DNA of 64,000 nt, taken from positions 31,728 to 95,727 of the forward strand of contig CAOJXO010000001.1 in the NCBI GenBank assembly GCA_948465545.1, read 5' to 3'. Below the pieces are notes generated by a model. That model was not told the DNA's origin. It worked only from the letters and a program-made list of their open reading frames with translations, and did not search any database. A program made the position numbers and the translations under genes. Of the stretch, positions 1 to 8,551 are shown piece by piece (the stretch's first letter is position 1; each line of letters starts with the position of its first letter). The DNA is from an uncultured Bacillota bacterium. Lineage in GTDB: Bacteria; Bacillota; Clostridia; Christensenellales; UBA1242.

Positions 1-54
1 AATCATACAATAATTATTGCCGATAAAATATTTTTAAAAACTTCGAAAAAAGAC

Positions 55-83
55 TTGCAAAAGAATTTTATTTACGCTATACA
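55..83 (+). promoter_or_regulatory. Sigma-A type promoter for the first small gene
   Basis: A -35 box TTGCAA at 55-60 and a -10 box TATACA at 78-83 are separated by 17 bp. They lie just upstream of the small gene at 111, whose ribosome site GGAGG sits directly before its ATG. Seen in sequence; activity is inferred. Confidence 0.5.
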
Positions 84-110
84 ACACACAACCAAATTTA
101 TGGAGGTATT

Positions 111-353
111 ATGAAACACATTATAGAAATAGTTATGATCATTCTTGAATCAGAAAAACGAGGTGCTGATACACAACTTCAATTAAACAAAGTTTGTGAA
201 CTTGAAGATGCATTCACAAAAGGTTTTTCAAAAGAAGAATGGCGTGAATATATAGATTTAGATAATGAAAAAAGCCAACTTCATTCTCTTGAAATTGACC
301 ATGCCATTGAAATTACTTATAAAGTTTGCAAAGAACTATTTAATGGGCGCTAA
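111..353 (+). CDS. Small hypothetical protein, 80 aa
   Basis: Starts at ATG behind a strong GGAGG site and a promoter-like sequence at 55-83. The protein is acidic, mostly helical in appearance, and has no membrane segment, signal peptide or recognisable motif. It ends 4 bp before the convergent interrupted gene at 358-960. It lies outside the integrative element, in left flanking DNA that holds several other unfamiliar genes. I do not recognise the family; the good ribosome site and promoter are the reasons for calling it real. Confidence 0.55.
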   Translation: MKHIIEIVMIILESEKRGADTQLQLNKVCELEDAFTKGFSKEEWREYIDLDNEKSQLHSLEIDHAIEITYKVCKELFNGR

Positions 354-357
354 TAAT

Positions 358-960
358 TTATTTTTTATCCCAAGCAGAAATATAATATGGATTATTAAGA
401 ATTCTATCTTTCATTCTCATAAGTTCCTCTCTCAAGTTATTAAAATCATACTCTATCTTTTTTGCCCGCCTATTATATGTAGAATATATTTTAGTTTCCT
501 CGTCATAAGTCCTTAAATGGGGTGATTTTTCGATTGTTTTACGCACTTTCTCATCAATTGAACCATTTAGAATATTATAATCACCTAAATTATAACCAAA
601 CTCATCATATCTCTCATCGAAATGTTCATTAGTATTTCAAGCTTCCTTTTGAAAAATCAAAGGGAACTCACTTCTATTTATATTAAAAGCCTCTCTAAGA
701 TTAGCACATCTTTGAGTTGCCTTTTTATCAAATCCCACATATGTATAAAACACATTAGAAATACAACCACAAGCAGTTAACAAACTTTGAATATGAAAAA
801 AATAATAGGTATGTCTATTAATATACAAGTCCTCGTCATAATTATTAGCATTTAATATATATTCTAAGGATATAAGTGCATAATTAATATTTTGCATCAC
901 GCTATTGCCAAAAACAAATTCTAGTTCTTCTCCATCCAATTCAATATAACGATTAAACAT
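358..960 (-). pseudogene. Hypothetical protein gene interrupted by an in-frame TGA
   Basis: On the minus strand an open frame runs from ATG at 960 for 107 codons, meets TGA at 639-637, and continues in the same frame without another stop to TAA at 358. The full frame is 201 codons. The downstream part (DERYDEFGYNLGDYNILNG and onward) reads as ordinary protein rather than random sequence, so this looks like one gene with a TGG-to-TGA change or similar nonsense mutation. TGA ends many other genes here, so routine decoding as tryptophan is unlikely. The intact product would be about 200 aa and soluble; I do not recognise the family. Readthrough or a sequencing error are alternatives. Confidence 0.6.
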
Positions 961-1053
961 ATTCTTCTCCCAATGTCAAATTTTATTTATAATAAACCCC
1001 GTGTTAAGCAAAACACACTCAAAAAGAAAATCACTTTTTAACAGAATAACTAC

Positions 1054-2304
1054 TTAATTATCTCTACAAGTGAGATATACTACCCCATTTTCTTGATTAC
1101 ATTTTTCTAAATAACAAGCTGTTTGTACTAATAACTTTATTTCAGAAAGTCCCATGGTATCAACATCTATTTTTACATATTTTTTAGCAAATTCTTGAGA
1201 AAACCATTCAGCACATTTTAACCCAAAATGAAGATTTGATTCTTTTATAATCAAATCTGTCGTACTTTCTTCTTCCGTAAGATAACAAAATATTTTTGAT
1301 AAGTGATAATCGCATTGCTTATATTTGTATCTTGGGGTACAACTAAGGGCTTCATGAAATTTACTATATTCATTGTCCTTATCATCTATATCATCAATTG
1401 AGTTACATAAATTTTCAATCCTTGTCACCAAATAATCTCTATATTTCTTAACGGGCACTTCATTATTACTATTCGTCAATTTACAAGATAAATATTCAAT
1501 AGCTTGATCAATTTCATAATAATTACTATATCTTTCAATTAATATTTGCTTCACATCTTTCAATATATCAATTGGTTGTTGACTTCTATTTACTTTCCTA
1601 CAAGACCATATGTTTTTATATTTTTGAATTTGGTCTTGTACCCACATTGTAGCAATGTTTACCAATTCGTAACGTGATTTTATATATTCTTTTAATAACG
1701 AAAAAGAAAAAGTAATATGGAGCGAAGCTTCAAACCTGTTCGAATAAACACAAACCCCAACATCATCTTTTCCTCTCCTAAGCCGTGCAATATCCCTATT
1801 CGCAATAACCCACGGAGCATATTGAATCTCTCCCTCCTGCATAAGCCCACTTTTGGCATGTCGATCGGTCGCATATGGATGTGCAAAGGCTAAGGCCCTA
1901 AAATATTCAAAAAACTTATCGTCTGTCGGAGGATTCAATCTTGCTTCATAAAAAGAATTTCCTTCTGGATAATTGTTTTTTTCATAAATATGTTCAAAAA
2001 ATTTTCTACTATCCGCTCCTTTTGAATACGGATAATCAATACCTATAACAGAAAAAAGCTTGGCTACTGCATCTTTAATCATGCAAGCAAAAGTTAAAAA
2101 ATTGATAAAAACTTCTTCGCTTTGAGGATATTCAGAAAAAGTATTCAAGTGCTTAACACAACTATCTAATCTATCCATGACCACACAAATTAAGTTCCAT
2201 TTTCCTTTCAACTCTGGTGCCGAATAAAATATAGGAGAGTTGTTTATTTCCTCCCTAAATTTTCTAATTATATTTTCATCTAAATATTTATTTTCCATTT
2301 TCAT
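1054..2304 (-). CDS. Hypothetical protein, 416 aa
   Basis: A soluble, helix-rich protein with no signal peptide or transmembrane segment. I do not recognise a catalytic motif. A central stretch (AFAHPYATDRHAKSG, near residues 140-155) looks conserved in character, and the N-terminal part has the feel of HEPN-like helical proteins, but this is only an impression. No clear ribosome site precedes the start. A TG-extended -10 box TACAAT (minus strand, 2312-2307) lies so close that transcription would begin near the ATGs at 2304 or 2298, so the message may have little or no leader and the start may be ATG 2298. It faces the same way as the interrupted gene downstream. Confidence 0.6.
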   Translation of the reverse strand: MKMENKYLDENIIRKFREEINNSPIFYSAPELKGKWNLICVVMDRLDSCVKHLNTFSEYPQSEEVFINFLTFACMIKDAVAKLFSVIGIDYPYSKGADSRKFFEHIYEKNNYPEGNSFYEARLNPPTDDKFFEYFRALAFAHPYATDRHAKSGLMQEGEIQYAPWVIANRDIARLRRGKDDVGVCVYSNRFEASLHITFSFSLLKEYIKSRYELVNIATMWVQDQIQKYKNIWSCRKVNRSQQPIDILKDVKQILIERYSNYYEIDQAIEYLSCKLTNSNNEVPVKKYRDYLVTRIENLCNSIDDIDDKDNEYSKFHEALSCTPRYKYKQCDYHLSKIFCYLTEEESTTDLIIKESNLHFGLKCAEWFSQEFAKKYVKIDVDTMGLSEIKLLVQTACYLEKCNQENGVVYLTCRDN

Positions 2305-2342
2305 TCATTGTATCATAAATAACTAAAAATGTATAGTTTAAT

Positions 2343-2438
2343 TTACAGTTTTCTCAAACTCTTAATTGTTCCATTTGTGTTGTAAACATCATTGCTGTCT
2401 ACCTTTACTCTAAATTGGTCTAAAAATGCCATTTTCAT
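2343..2438 (-). CDS. Possible 31-aa small protein
   Basis: Minus-strand ATG at 2438 follows a good ribosome site (AAAGGGAG) and opens a 31-codon frame ending in TAA at 2343. It lies between the terminator of the flavin-type gene (2461-2494) and the 416-aa gene. No family is recognised; it could be a genuine small protein or the remnant of a longer gene. Confidence 0.35.
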   Translation of the reverse strand: MKMAFLDQFRVKVDSNDVYNTNGTIKSLRKL

Positions 2439-2460
2439 ATTCTCCCTTTAATTTAATTTT

Positions 2461-2494
2461 TGAAATAAAAAATCACGAACCTTTGCTCGTGATT
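2461..2494 (-). terminator. Rho-independent terminator after the PNPOx-like gene
   Basis: Minus-strand hairpin with 8-bp arms AATCACGA/TCGTGATT (2494-2471) followed by a T-rich run to 2461, directly after the stop codon of the gene at 2502-2915. Confidence 0.75.
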
Positions 2495-2501
2495 CCCATT
2501 T

Positions 2502-2915
2502 TTATAATTTTATTTTTTCAATTTTGAAGTCGCAATAATATTCAGCTTCTTGTGCTGTGAATTTTAGCACACAATAATCTGGGTCCGTTACACCTTTCTT
2601 ATAAAACAACTTGTCGCCAAACCTCCAAATTCTATCTTTGGTTGGCTGATCGGTGCAAACCTGCATAGTTCCTTTGATTGTTAAACCTTGATACTTGAAT
2701 CTGCCACGCTCGTAAAAATAAACACAAGCCTTATTGTTCTTTTGGTATTGCTCCACTTTTTTGCTTGAAGTGTTAGTGCTGAAATAAATATCGTTACCAT
2801 CGATTTCTCTTGGTGAAAGCATTGCTCTTGTCACTGGGTAACCTTGTTCGTCAACCGAGGATATAAATGCTGTCTTTTGTTTTGAAATAAATTCAAACAA
2901 TTTTTCTTTAGTCAT
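2502..2915 (-). CDS. Pyridoxamine 5'-phosphate oxidase family protein
   Basis: 137 aa, the usual length for the small general-stress-protein-26 / PNPOx-like split-barrel flavoproteins. The N-terminal pattern (KTAFISSVDEQGYPVTRAM, residues 13-31) followed by DIYFSTNTSSKKVEQ is typical of the fold, which binds FMN, F420 or heme between two subunits. The central GTMQVCTD segment and the Trp/Phe-rich end also fit. Start ATG follows AAGGAG. A strong terminator follows. It is probably a cytosolic oxidoreductase with an unknown substrate; the family is diverse, so no reaction is assigned. Confidence 0.85.
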   Translation of the reverse strand: MTKEKLFEFISKQKTAFISSVDEQGYPVTRAMLSPREIDGNDIYFSTNTSSKKVEQYQKNNKACVYFYERGRFKYQGLTIKGTMQVCTDQPTKDRIWRFGDKLFYKKGVTDPDYCVLKFTAQEAEYYCDFKIEKIKL

Positions 2916-2990
2916 ATAAGTTACTCCTTAATTTCATTATACCACAACCATTTTCAATCTATATCAATTTATTGTTGTTTTGATTTCTAC

Positions 2991-3087
2991 TTTTTGATTT
3001 TGCGACGGCAATTTTTTGATTAAAAAATCAAAAATAATCAAAATAAAAATCAAACTTTGATTTTGCGACAACTTTTTGATTTTGCGA
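2991..3087. repeat. Short direct repeats TTTTTGATTTTGCGA
   Basis: The 15-mer TTTTTGATTTTGCGA occurs at 2991-3005 and 3073-3087, with a near copy at 3056-3068. Between them are palindromic TTTTTGATT/AATCAAAAA arms near 3011-3035. The array fills the gap between the PNPOx-like gene and the 227-aa gene. Function unknown. Confidence 0.6.
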
Positions 3088-3099
3088 AAATCAAAATTA

Positions 3100-3783
3100 T
3101 TATTCTTTTTCTATCTCACTTATCGTTGATTGTAACAACACCTTTTGGTCAGGAATAGTTAGTAAAGGAAGATTAGCACTCTGAGAAATTTTTTCAGCCC
3201 ATTGCTTGTAAAAGTTTTTGAATGCTTGTGGTGAGTCCCTGAGCGCCCATTCATTGTCAAAAATCCCTATAACTTTTATTTTATCAGATTTACCTTTCAC
3301 TACTACATGATTATATGTGTCTATGCCATTTAGCAATAAATCCCACGGATCTCCCTTGTCTGTATCAACATAACGCTGAATTTCTTCTTCTGGTGTTATA
3401 AAATCAGTGTTCAAATCTTCTTTCCCACTAATTAAGATGTTTTCAACTGGCACTGATAAGATAAGACCCACAGGATTCCATGTGTTTAATTGCTCAAAAG
3501 ATTTTTCCTGATACTTTCCTCGTCCTATTAAACTACAATCAATTATAGTCATTTTTGCAACGTCAAATGGACTTTCCACCAAGTCATAATCTGGTTCGGT
3601 AGATTTATGAATATTCTTTAAATCACGAAAAATTTTATATCCTATGCCGTATTTACGATCCATCTGCCTACCATTAATTGAAACAGGTGAACCAAGTTGA
3701 AGTGCATGAACTAAAAAAATAAATTCATTAGAATCAAATTCAAGCGGATTAGAATATTTAAAATCAATCCATCTATTTATCAA
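3100..3783 (-). CDS. Hypothetical protein, 227 aa
   Basis: Begins with a TTG codon at 3783, chosen because a very strong GAGGGGG ribosome site lies six bases upstream and no ATG fits. The protein is soluble with no signal peptide. It contains a stretch of alternating strands (NPVGLILSVPVENILISG, about residues 102-119) and an acidic DxDKGDPWD region. No catalytic signature is recognised. It is the last gene before the tRNA-Arg fragment that marks the left edge of the integrative element and belongs to the chromosomal side. Confidence 0.6.
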   Translation of the reverse strand: MINRWIDFKYSNPLEFDSNEFIFLVHALQLGSPVSINGRQMDRKYGIGYKIFRDLKNIHKSTEPDYDLVESPFDVAKMTIIDCSLIGRGKYQEKSFEQLNTWNPVGLILSVPVENILISGKEDLNTDFITPEEEIQRYVDTDKGDPWDLLLNGIDTYNHVVVKGKSDKIKVIGIFDNEWALRDSPQAFKNFYKQWAEKISQSANLPLLTIPDQKVLLQSTISEIEKE

Positions 3784-3938
3784 ATTAACCCCCTCAAAAA
3801 AGCACTGATTTCGCTTTTATTTCAAAATTTTATCAAATCTTTTCTGTCAATTCTGTATCCAGTGATAAGCCCAATCAATCACCACTGCATACGGTGTGTC
3901 AAAACCTTTTCAAAAAAAGACTTTTTGTATAGTATATT

Positions 3939-3982
3939 TGGTGCTCCCGTCAGGACTCGAACCCGAACAAATGGTTCCGAAG
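3939..3982 (-). tRNA. 3' half of disrupted tRNA-Arg(UCG); attL core at 3976-3982
   Basis: On the minus strand this stretch gives the anticodon loop CTTCGGA, the stem half ACCAT, a normal T arm and the acceptor strand ending ACGGGAGC-ACCA. The matching 5' half is 46.5 kb away at 50,531-50,568: its stem half ATGGT pairs perfectly with ACCAT, and its acceptor GCTCTCG pairs with CGGGAGC with one G-U. Rejoined, the gene is 75 nt including CCA, the same length as the intact tRNA-Arg at 50,401-50,475. The 7-bp core TCCGAAG (3976-3982) is the presumed crossover site. As it stands this half has no promoter and cannot make a tRNA. Confidence 0.85.
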
Positions 3983-4150
3983 TTGTATAAATACAATATC
4001 GGGAGTTCGTTTTTCATGCCGTTTTGCACCATATTTTATCGTATCGTAAAGTGCCTAAATCCCTTTATTTATCGAATGTTTAGCAATTTCACTTTAACAA
4101 AAAGTATTATACAACATTTTGCCAAGAAAACATAGCACAAAACGGCACTT

Positions 4151-4191
4151 TTGCAAAAATTTTGCATTTTTCTTGCAAAAATTCGTCACAA
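4151..4191 (+). repeat. Left-end integrase arm-type repeats
   Basis: TTGCAAAAAT occurs at 4151-4160 and 4173-4182, and ATTCGTCACAA at 4181-4191. The same two motifs recur in the same orientation near the right end (50,110-50,228). The 3983-4247 stretch otherwise holds no gene; it also contains TATCGTATCGTA at 4037-4048, roughly inverted relative to 50,138-50,152. Confidence 0.65.
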
Positions 4192-4247
4192 GTAAGCAAT
4201 TTTGCTTATTTTTTTATTTTTCAAATTTTAAATAAGGAAGTATAACA

Positions 4248-5645
4248 ATGAAAAAATTTTGGATAACCTTTGGTGCCATAGCCTTTGCGCTTATTCTTGG
4301 CACTGGTATTATTTTATTGTGCTGCCTACCAAAAGCAGCCCCATATAATGATAAAAACGACCCCGCAATTGAAATTCCGGTGGATCCAGAAACTCCACCA
4401 GAAAACCCAGACAATAAAGACAAAGATAAAGAAGAAGAAAAAGATCCAAACGAACAGCCAGATGATCCTAAGCCAGAGCAACCAGAGGATCCAAAACCAG
4501 AACAACCGGAAGATCATAATGAAGAAGAAATTGTTGGAACTGTTATCCCATTTTCTTTTAATGACGGTGCCATTGTTGGATATAGCGGAAATGACAAAGA
4601 AATCACAATCCCAACATCTTACTCTTTTGGTGGATATAAGACAGAAGAAACAACCTTTGAAAACATTTGGGATTTTTATGATTGGTATCATAGAAATCAA
4701 TTTGAATGGAAAGGAAAAGAAATAACTATCAAACTTGCGGATGGCGAAGATTATGTTATTTATAACTCATCAAATATCTTGCCAGAACTTGAAAATATTG
4801 AGGACGCCTTTCCTATTATATATATAGATAAGAAAGAAATCTTTGTTGAAGGCAACGATTTTCAAGTAGATACAATTGGTGCAAGTGCTTTTAGTGGAAA
4901 ACAATTTTCAAAAGTTGAAATCCCTTATGGAATTATTAAAATTGAAAACTATGCTTTTTCTGGTTGTTCTTCAATGACTGAACTAAGTTTGCCAAACTCT
5001 CTTATAGAAATAGAACAAGCAGGATTTTATAAATGCACAGCTTTGGAATCTCTCACAATTCCAGACAGCGTGACAACTCTTGGATATTTAGCATTTTCAG
5101 AGTGCACAAGTATTACAAGCGTTGTTCTTCCAAAAAATGCAGTCAATCTTGGAATGTGTATTTTTGAAAATTGTTATGGATTGGTCTATGCAAGAGTTGA
5201 AAGTGAAATCACAAGACTTTCAAATGAAAACTTTGCCCACTGCACAAGTTTGAAAACTGTCGAATTGCCAGACAATCTTGTCGAAATTGGCGGTTGCCAA
5301 TTCTTTGGCTGCACAAGTTTGGAATATATCAAAATCCCAGACACAGTAAAAGTTATTGGTGAAAGATCTTTCAACAATTGCACATCACTTGTTGAATTGG
5401 ATTTGCCAGCAAGCCTGACAGAACTTGAAATTTCAAGTGATTACTACAAAATCGGTTTGGTTTACAATTGCCCTGCACTTGAAAGAATTATTATCCGTTC
5501 CGAAATTCAAATCGACTTAACGGAATTAAACAAATCTTATCAATATGGAACAAGATGTGATATTTATATTGCTGATGAACTTTTAACAAGTTATCAACAA
5601 ACATATCCAAATATGAGATTTTTCGCTTTAAGCAATCTGATGTAA
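4248..5645 (+). CDS. BspA-like leucine-rich repeat surface protein
   Basis: 465 aa. Residues about 7-28 form an N-terminal membrane segment, without a convincing lipobox or cleavage site, so the protein is probably membrane-anchored with the rest outside. A charged Pro/Glu/Lys linker (about residues 40-92, with PKPEQPEDPKPEQPED duplicated) acts as a wall-spanning stalk. From about residue 200 onward there are tandem BspA/Treponema-type LRRs, recognisable as repeated CTSLxxVxLPxxLxxIG units. Such LRR_5 proteins bind host or microbial surfaces. Start ATG follows AAGGAAG, and a terminator follows. As the first gene inside the left end it is probably cargo for adhesion; a second LRR protein lies at 42,899. 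Confidence 0.88.
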   Translation: MKKFWITFGAIAFALILGTGIILLCCLPKAAPYNDKNDPAIEIPVDPETPPENPDNKDKDKEEEKDPNEQPDDPKPEQPEDPKPEQPEDHNEEEIVGTVIPFSFNDGAIVGYSGNDKEITIPTSYSFGGYKTEETTFENIWDFYDWYHRNQFEWKGKEITIKLADGEDYVIYNSSNILPELENIEDAFPIIYIDKKEIFVEGNDFQVDTIGASAFSGKQFSKVEIPYGIIKIENYAFSGCSSMTELSLPNSLIEIEQAGFYKCTALESLTIPDSVTTLGYLAFSECTSITSVVLPKNAVNLGMCIFENCYGLVYARVESEITRLSNENFAHCTSLKTVELPDNLVEIGGCQFFGCTSLEYIKIPDTVKVIGERSFNNCTSLVELDLPASLTELEISSDYYKIGLVYNCPALERIIIRSEIQIDLTELNKSYQYGTRCDIYIADELLTSYQQTYPNMRFFALSNLM

Positions 5646-5650
5646 AAATT

Positions 5651-5678
5651 AGGCACAGAAAATCTGTGCCTTTTTTTA
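5651..5678 (+). terminator. Rho-independent terminator after the LRR gene
   Basis: Perfect 9-bp arms AGGCACAGA/TCTGTGCCT around an AAA loop, followed by a run of T, immediately after the LRR gene stop codon. Confidence 0.9.
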
Positions 5679-5718
5679 TAAAAATCCGACAAAAAACCAA
5701 CAAAAAACAACAAATATG

Positions 5719-5727
5719 TGCTATAAT
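5719..5727 (+). promoter_or_regulatory. Extended -10 promoter abutting a GTG start
   Basis: TGCTATAAT is a perfect extended -10 element. Its TATAAT ends 6 bases before GTG at 5734, so transcription would start at about the GTG and the message would be leaderless. This also rules out the upstream ATG at 5716 as the start. No good -35 is seen. Confidence 0.6.
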
Positions 5728-5733
5728 AGACGC

Positions 5734-6699
5734 GTGGTAAAAGTTGATATAGTAAAAGTAAAAAGTTTGAACAATTTGAAGTTAGAAAATATTGAACACA
5801 AATCTAACGAACTTTTTATCACTGCAACTCGTAGTCTTGCTTATCAATTAAACAAAGATAAGAAAGAAAATGTTATTGACTATACCCAACTATACAACTT
5901 TATAAAATCAAAAGCAAAAGAAAAGGGTTGCCTTTATGAAAGCGAGATGAGATACATCTTGCACAAAACTATTAAAAGTTTGCCCGATGACGATTTATGT
6001 AAACAAGCGTTTTTAAACAGTCAAAGTCTTTTGTATGATTTATACAACAACCTTTTAATGAACAATATATATGAACAAGTTGATTTATCTCAAATTGAAC
6101 AAACACAACTTTCATCAAATTATAAACTCTTTAAACTCTACAAATCTTATGTGGAAGAATTAAATAAACAAAAGAAGCCAACATTCCAAGAGACTTTCAA
6201 ATTATGTTTGGAAGAATATTTCATGACCTTTGCCAAAGTCTCTTTTGTAGGTTTTACTTTCTTTAATGATATTCAAAATTGCATTTTTGATAACTTGTGG
6301 AAATTTTACAACAAAGTAAATAAATTTATTGTTGATGACGACTTTATTGTCAATGATTTTCTCGTGCCATTCTTAAATAAGAAACACATCTCGTATGATA
6401 TTAAAGAAATTGACAATAGTAAGCAAAACAATGATATAAATTTAAAGTTTGAAATGTATAATCCATTTTCGACAAGAGAAATGGAATTTGAGTTTATCAT
6501 CACAAAGATCGTGCAGGCCTTAAAACAATATGATAGCAAAGAGAAGATACAAGCTGCTTGCGAAGATTTTGCAATTGTTATCACAAATCAATTTTCAAAA
6601 CAAACTCAAATCTTCAATGATTTGTTTAAAAGACATGGAGTATTTATTTCCCCCCGACAATCAAATCTTTTTCTCACAAGACGAATTTTTGCAAAGTAA
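5734..6699 (+). CDS. AddB/RexB-like protein, N-terminal part (before frame break)
   Basis: First section of an AddB-type protein. From GTG 5734 the frame runs about 305 codons with sensible protein up to HGVFIS (near 6650), then becomes meaningless and stops at 6699. The sensible sequence continues one base later as PDNQIFFSQDEF in another frame. The switch falls exactly on a run of six C at 6650-6655, so a +1 shift, transcript slippage or a one-base error would join the two. The early segment ELFITATRSLAYQL resembles the inactive helicase-like N-terminus of AddB-family nucleases. It lacks the Walker A of classical AddB. Together the parts would make about 940 aa. Confidence 0.65.
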   Translation: MVKVDIVKVKSLNNLKLENIEHKSNELFITATRSLAYQLNKDKKENVIDYTQLYNFIKSKAKEKGCLYESEMRYILHKTIKSLPDDDLCKQAFLNSQSLLYDLYNNLLMNNIYEQVDLSQIEQTQLSSNYKLFKLYKSYVEELNKQKKPTFQETFKLCLEEYFMTFAKVSFVGFTFFNDIQNCIFDNLWKFYNKVNKFIVDDDFIVNDFLVPFLNKKHISYDIKEIDNSKQNNDINLKFEMYNPFSTREMEFEFIITKIVQALKQYDSKEKIQAACEDFAIVITNQFSKQTQIFNDLFKRHGVFISPRQSNLFLTRRIFAK

Positions 6700-8551
6700 A
6701 TACAAGACCTATTTAAGCAAAAAAGAAAGATTGGCAGAATTTTACACTTTCCCAAGACTTGAAGTCTATGAGCCACCAAAGGCAAAACTATTCAACACAA
6801 ATATTGGAAGATTTATAAGTGAGATTTATAAAATCTCTGCAAACGGAATGAAATTAGACAATTTCATCACTCTCTTAAAAATCAATTGGCTTTTCAAAGA
6901 AACTGCTATTGATGACATTATAAGCGAATTCAATGCTGTAAAAGATTTCTTTGAAAACTTGGAAGAATTGGAAGATTGGAAAGCACAAATTGCGAAACTC
7001 ATTTCTTTAAAGAAGTCTCTTGTTTTTGACGCGCCAATCCATTTGCACCCATTAAAAGCAATTCGATTGGACTCTCTTGAATTTATACAAAAATATATTT
7101 TATTCTTGGATAGCACAATAAGAAAAATAAGACAAGTCAAAGGAAGTGCTCAAAGACATATCAAAGTGCTTGTTGAACTCCTTAAATCGCAAGTAAACGA
7201 TATAGATTTAGCAATGCAGCTTCTAAACTTATTTGCCGAAATCTTACGCAGTAAAGACAATGGCGTTGAGATTGATTTTGATTATTTCGCAAAAAACTTT
7301 CAACTTTTAATGAGTGAGTTTCTTTCTTCACAGAAAGAGGAATCAACCAATATAAGAGTGAACGCAATCAACTTGGAAAGCGTTGGCAAATACAAAACTG
7401 TCTTTGTGCCTATGTTTGAAGAAAACAAATACCCTATGGGCTTTTCTTACTCATTCCCTTACAGCAAAGAAGTTGTTGACATTCTTCAAGACGACAAGCT
7501 GATAAAAAACTATAATTTGCCATTGAACTTGACAATAGACTATAATTTAAAATTATCAAATTATGTTTTCAATAACTTGTTTAATATCGCACAAGAAAAA
7601 GTTATTTTCACGCGCATTGAAAGTGAACAGGGAAGGCCTTTGGATTGGTCCGTATTTGCCTATGATATTTATGGTAAAATGGACTTGCAAACTTTGAAAG
7701 TTGACAATACAAAAGACATCAAAATATCAAAAGATTTTGGCTTAATCTTCAAAGATTTAAAACTCAAAGATATGAACTTGAACGAAATGTTGGAATATTT
7801 TGTTTGCCCAAAAATGTTTAATTACATGATCCAATATCCAGACAAAAATAGCTATACAGATAAGTTTTTGTTGAATTTCTATTGTAGAGCACTGATCGTC
7901 AATAAGACACTCACAAATCTGGCGAATGGCACAACCTATACAGAACAAACAATAAAGCCAGCACTTAATGAAAGTTTAAAACAAGCGGCAAAAGAAGTGT
8001 TTGAAATTTTGCCTATGTTTGACAGCAACAACAGAAATGATATTTTGCTTGCCACAAGAAAACAAGTAAATACTTTTGTTGATGAGAAAATTCTTACAGG
8101 AAGATATAAGCCTAAAAATGATTTTATATTGACGCTTGGTGATGAGAAAGTCATTGAACATAAAGGAATTAAAGTCAACACCCATAAAACATTGGTTGTC
8201 AAAGATATTGCACGCAAGAAAGACTATGTTTTTGACATAAGCAAGAATTTGGACTATTTGACATCTTCTTCCGGTGGAAAACAAACAGAGAAAAAGCATT
8301 TCGATGAGATAATAACAGAGTTAGAAATCAATAAAAAATATATTGATCGTGGATATAGCTTGAACTTTTTAGGCTTTAAACTTAATACTCAACTTAATAC
8401 GCCAAAATTTGAAAATGATGGAATTGAAAGAACAAAAAAAGTTATCAATTCTCTTTCTGATATAGAAATTGGAAACAAAGCATTTGTGCAATCTTCCTAT
8501 TGCTCTTATTGCAAGTTTAAAAATATTTGTAAAGGAGGAATGGGCAGATGA
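6653..8551 (+). CDS. AddB/RexB-like nuclease, C-terminal part (after frame break)
   Basis: Continuation of the preceding gene in the +1 frame. The feature is listed from 6653, where the joined reading would resume; the open frame itself extends upstream to about 6530, and an independent start could be ATG 6635, though no ribosome site is seen there. Four cysteines match the AddB iron-sulfur arrangement: one in EYFVCPKMFNY and three in CSYCKFKNIC at the C-terminus (C-x2-C-x5-C). A canonical PD-(D/E)xK nuclease set between them is not obvious; KDYVFDISKN is the nearest candidate, so the nuclease may be degenerate. The stop overlaps the helicase start by 4 bp (ATGA), implying translational coupling, as in addB-addA pairs. 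Predicted partner of the helicase in processing DNA ends. Confidence 0.7.
   Translation, partial: PDNQIFFSQDEFLQSKYKTYLSKKERLAEFYTFPRLEVYEPPKAKLFNTNIGRFISEIYKISANGMKLDNFITLLKINWLFKETAIDDIISEFNAVKDFFENLEELEDWKAQIAKLISLKKSLVFDAPIHLHPLKAIRLDSLEFIQKYILFLDSTIRKIRQVKGSAQRHIKVLVELLKSQVNDIDLAMQLLNLFAEILRSKDNGVEIDFDYFAKNFQLLMSEFLSSQKEESTNIRVNAINLESVGKYKTVFVPMFEENKYPMGFSYSFPYSKEVVDILQDDKLIKNYNLPLNLTIDYNLKLSNYVFNNLFNIAQEKVIFTRIESEQGRPLDWSVFAYDIYGKMDLQTLKVDNTKDIKISKDFGLIFKDLKLKDMNLNEMLEYFVCPKMFNYMIQYPDKNSYTDKFLLNFYCRALIVNKTLTNLANGTTYTEQTIKPALNESLKQAAKEVFEILPMFDSNNRNDILLATRKQVNTFVDEKILTGRYKPKNDFILTLGDEKVIEHKGIKVNTHKTLVVKDIARKKDYVFDISKNLDYLTSSSGGKQTEKKHFDEIITELEINKKYIDRGYSLNFLGFKLNTQLNTPKFENDGIERTKKVINSLSDIEIGNKAFVQSSYCSYCKFKNICKGGMGR

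Noticed and set aside
358-960. TGA decoded as tryptophan (alternative genetic code)
   Set aside because: TGA ends many intact genes here, often in ATGA overlaps with the next gene, so the standard code applies.
3896-4135. A 79-aa reading frame across the left attachment site
   Set aside because: It runs through the tRNA fragment and the element boundary and has no ribosome site or protein-like character.
5716-5733. ATG at 5716 as the start of the AddB-like gene
   Set aside because: It overlaps the extended -10 element TGCTATAAT and so would not be in the transcript; GTG 5734 is at the expected transcription start.
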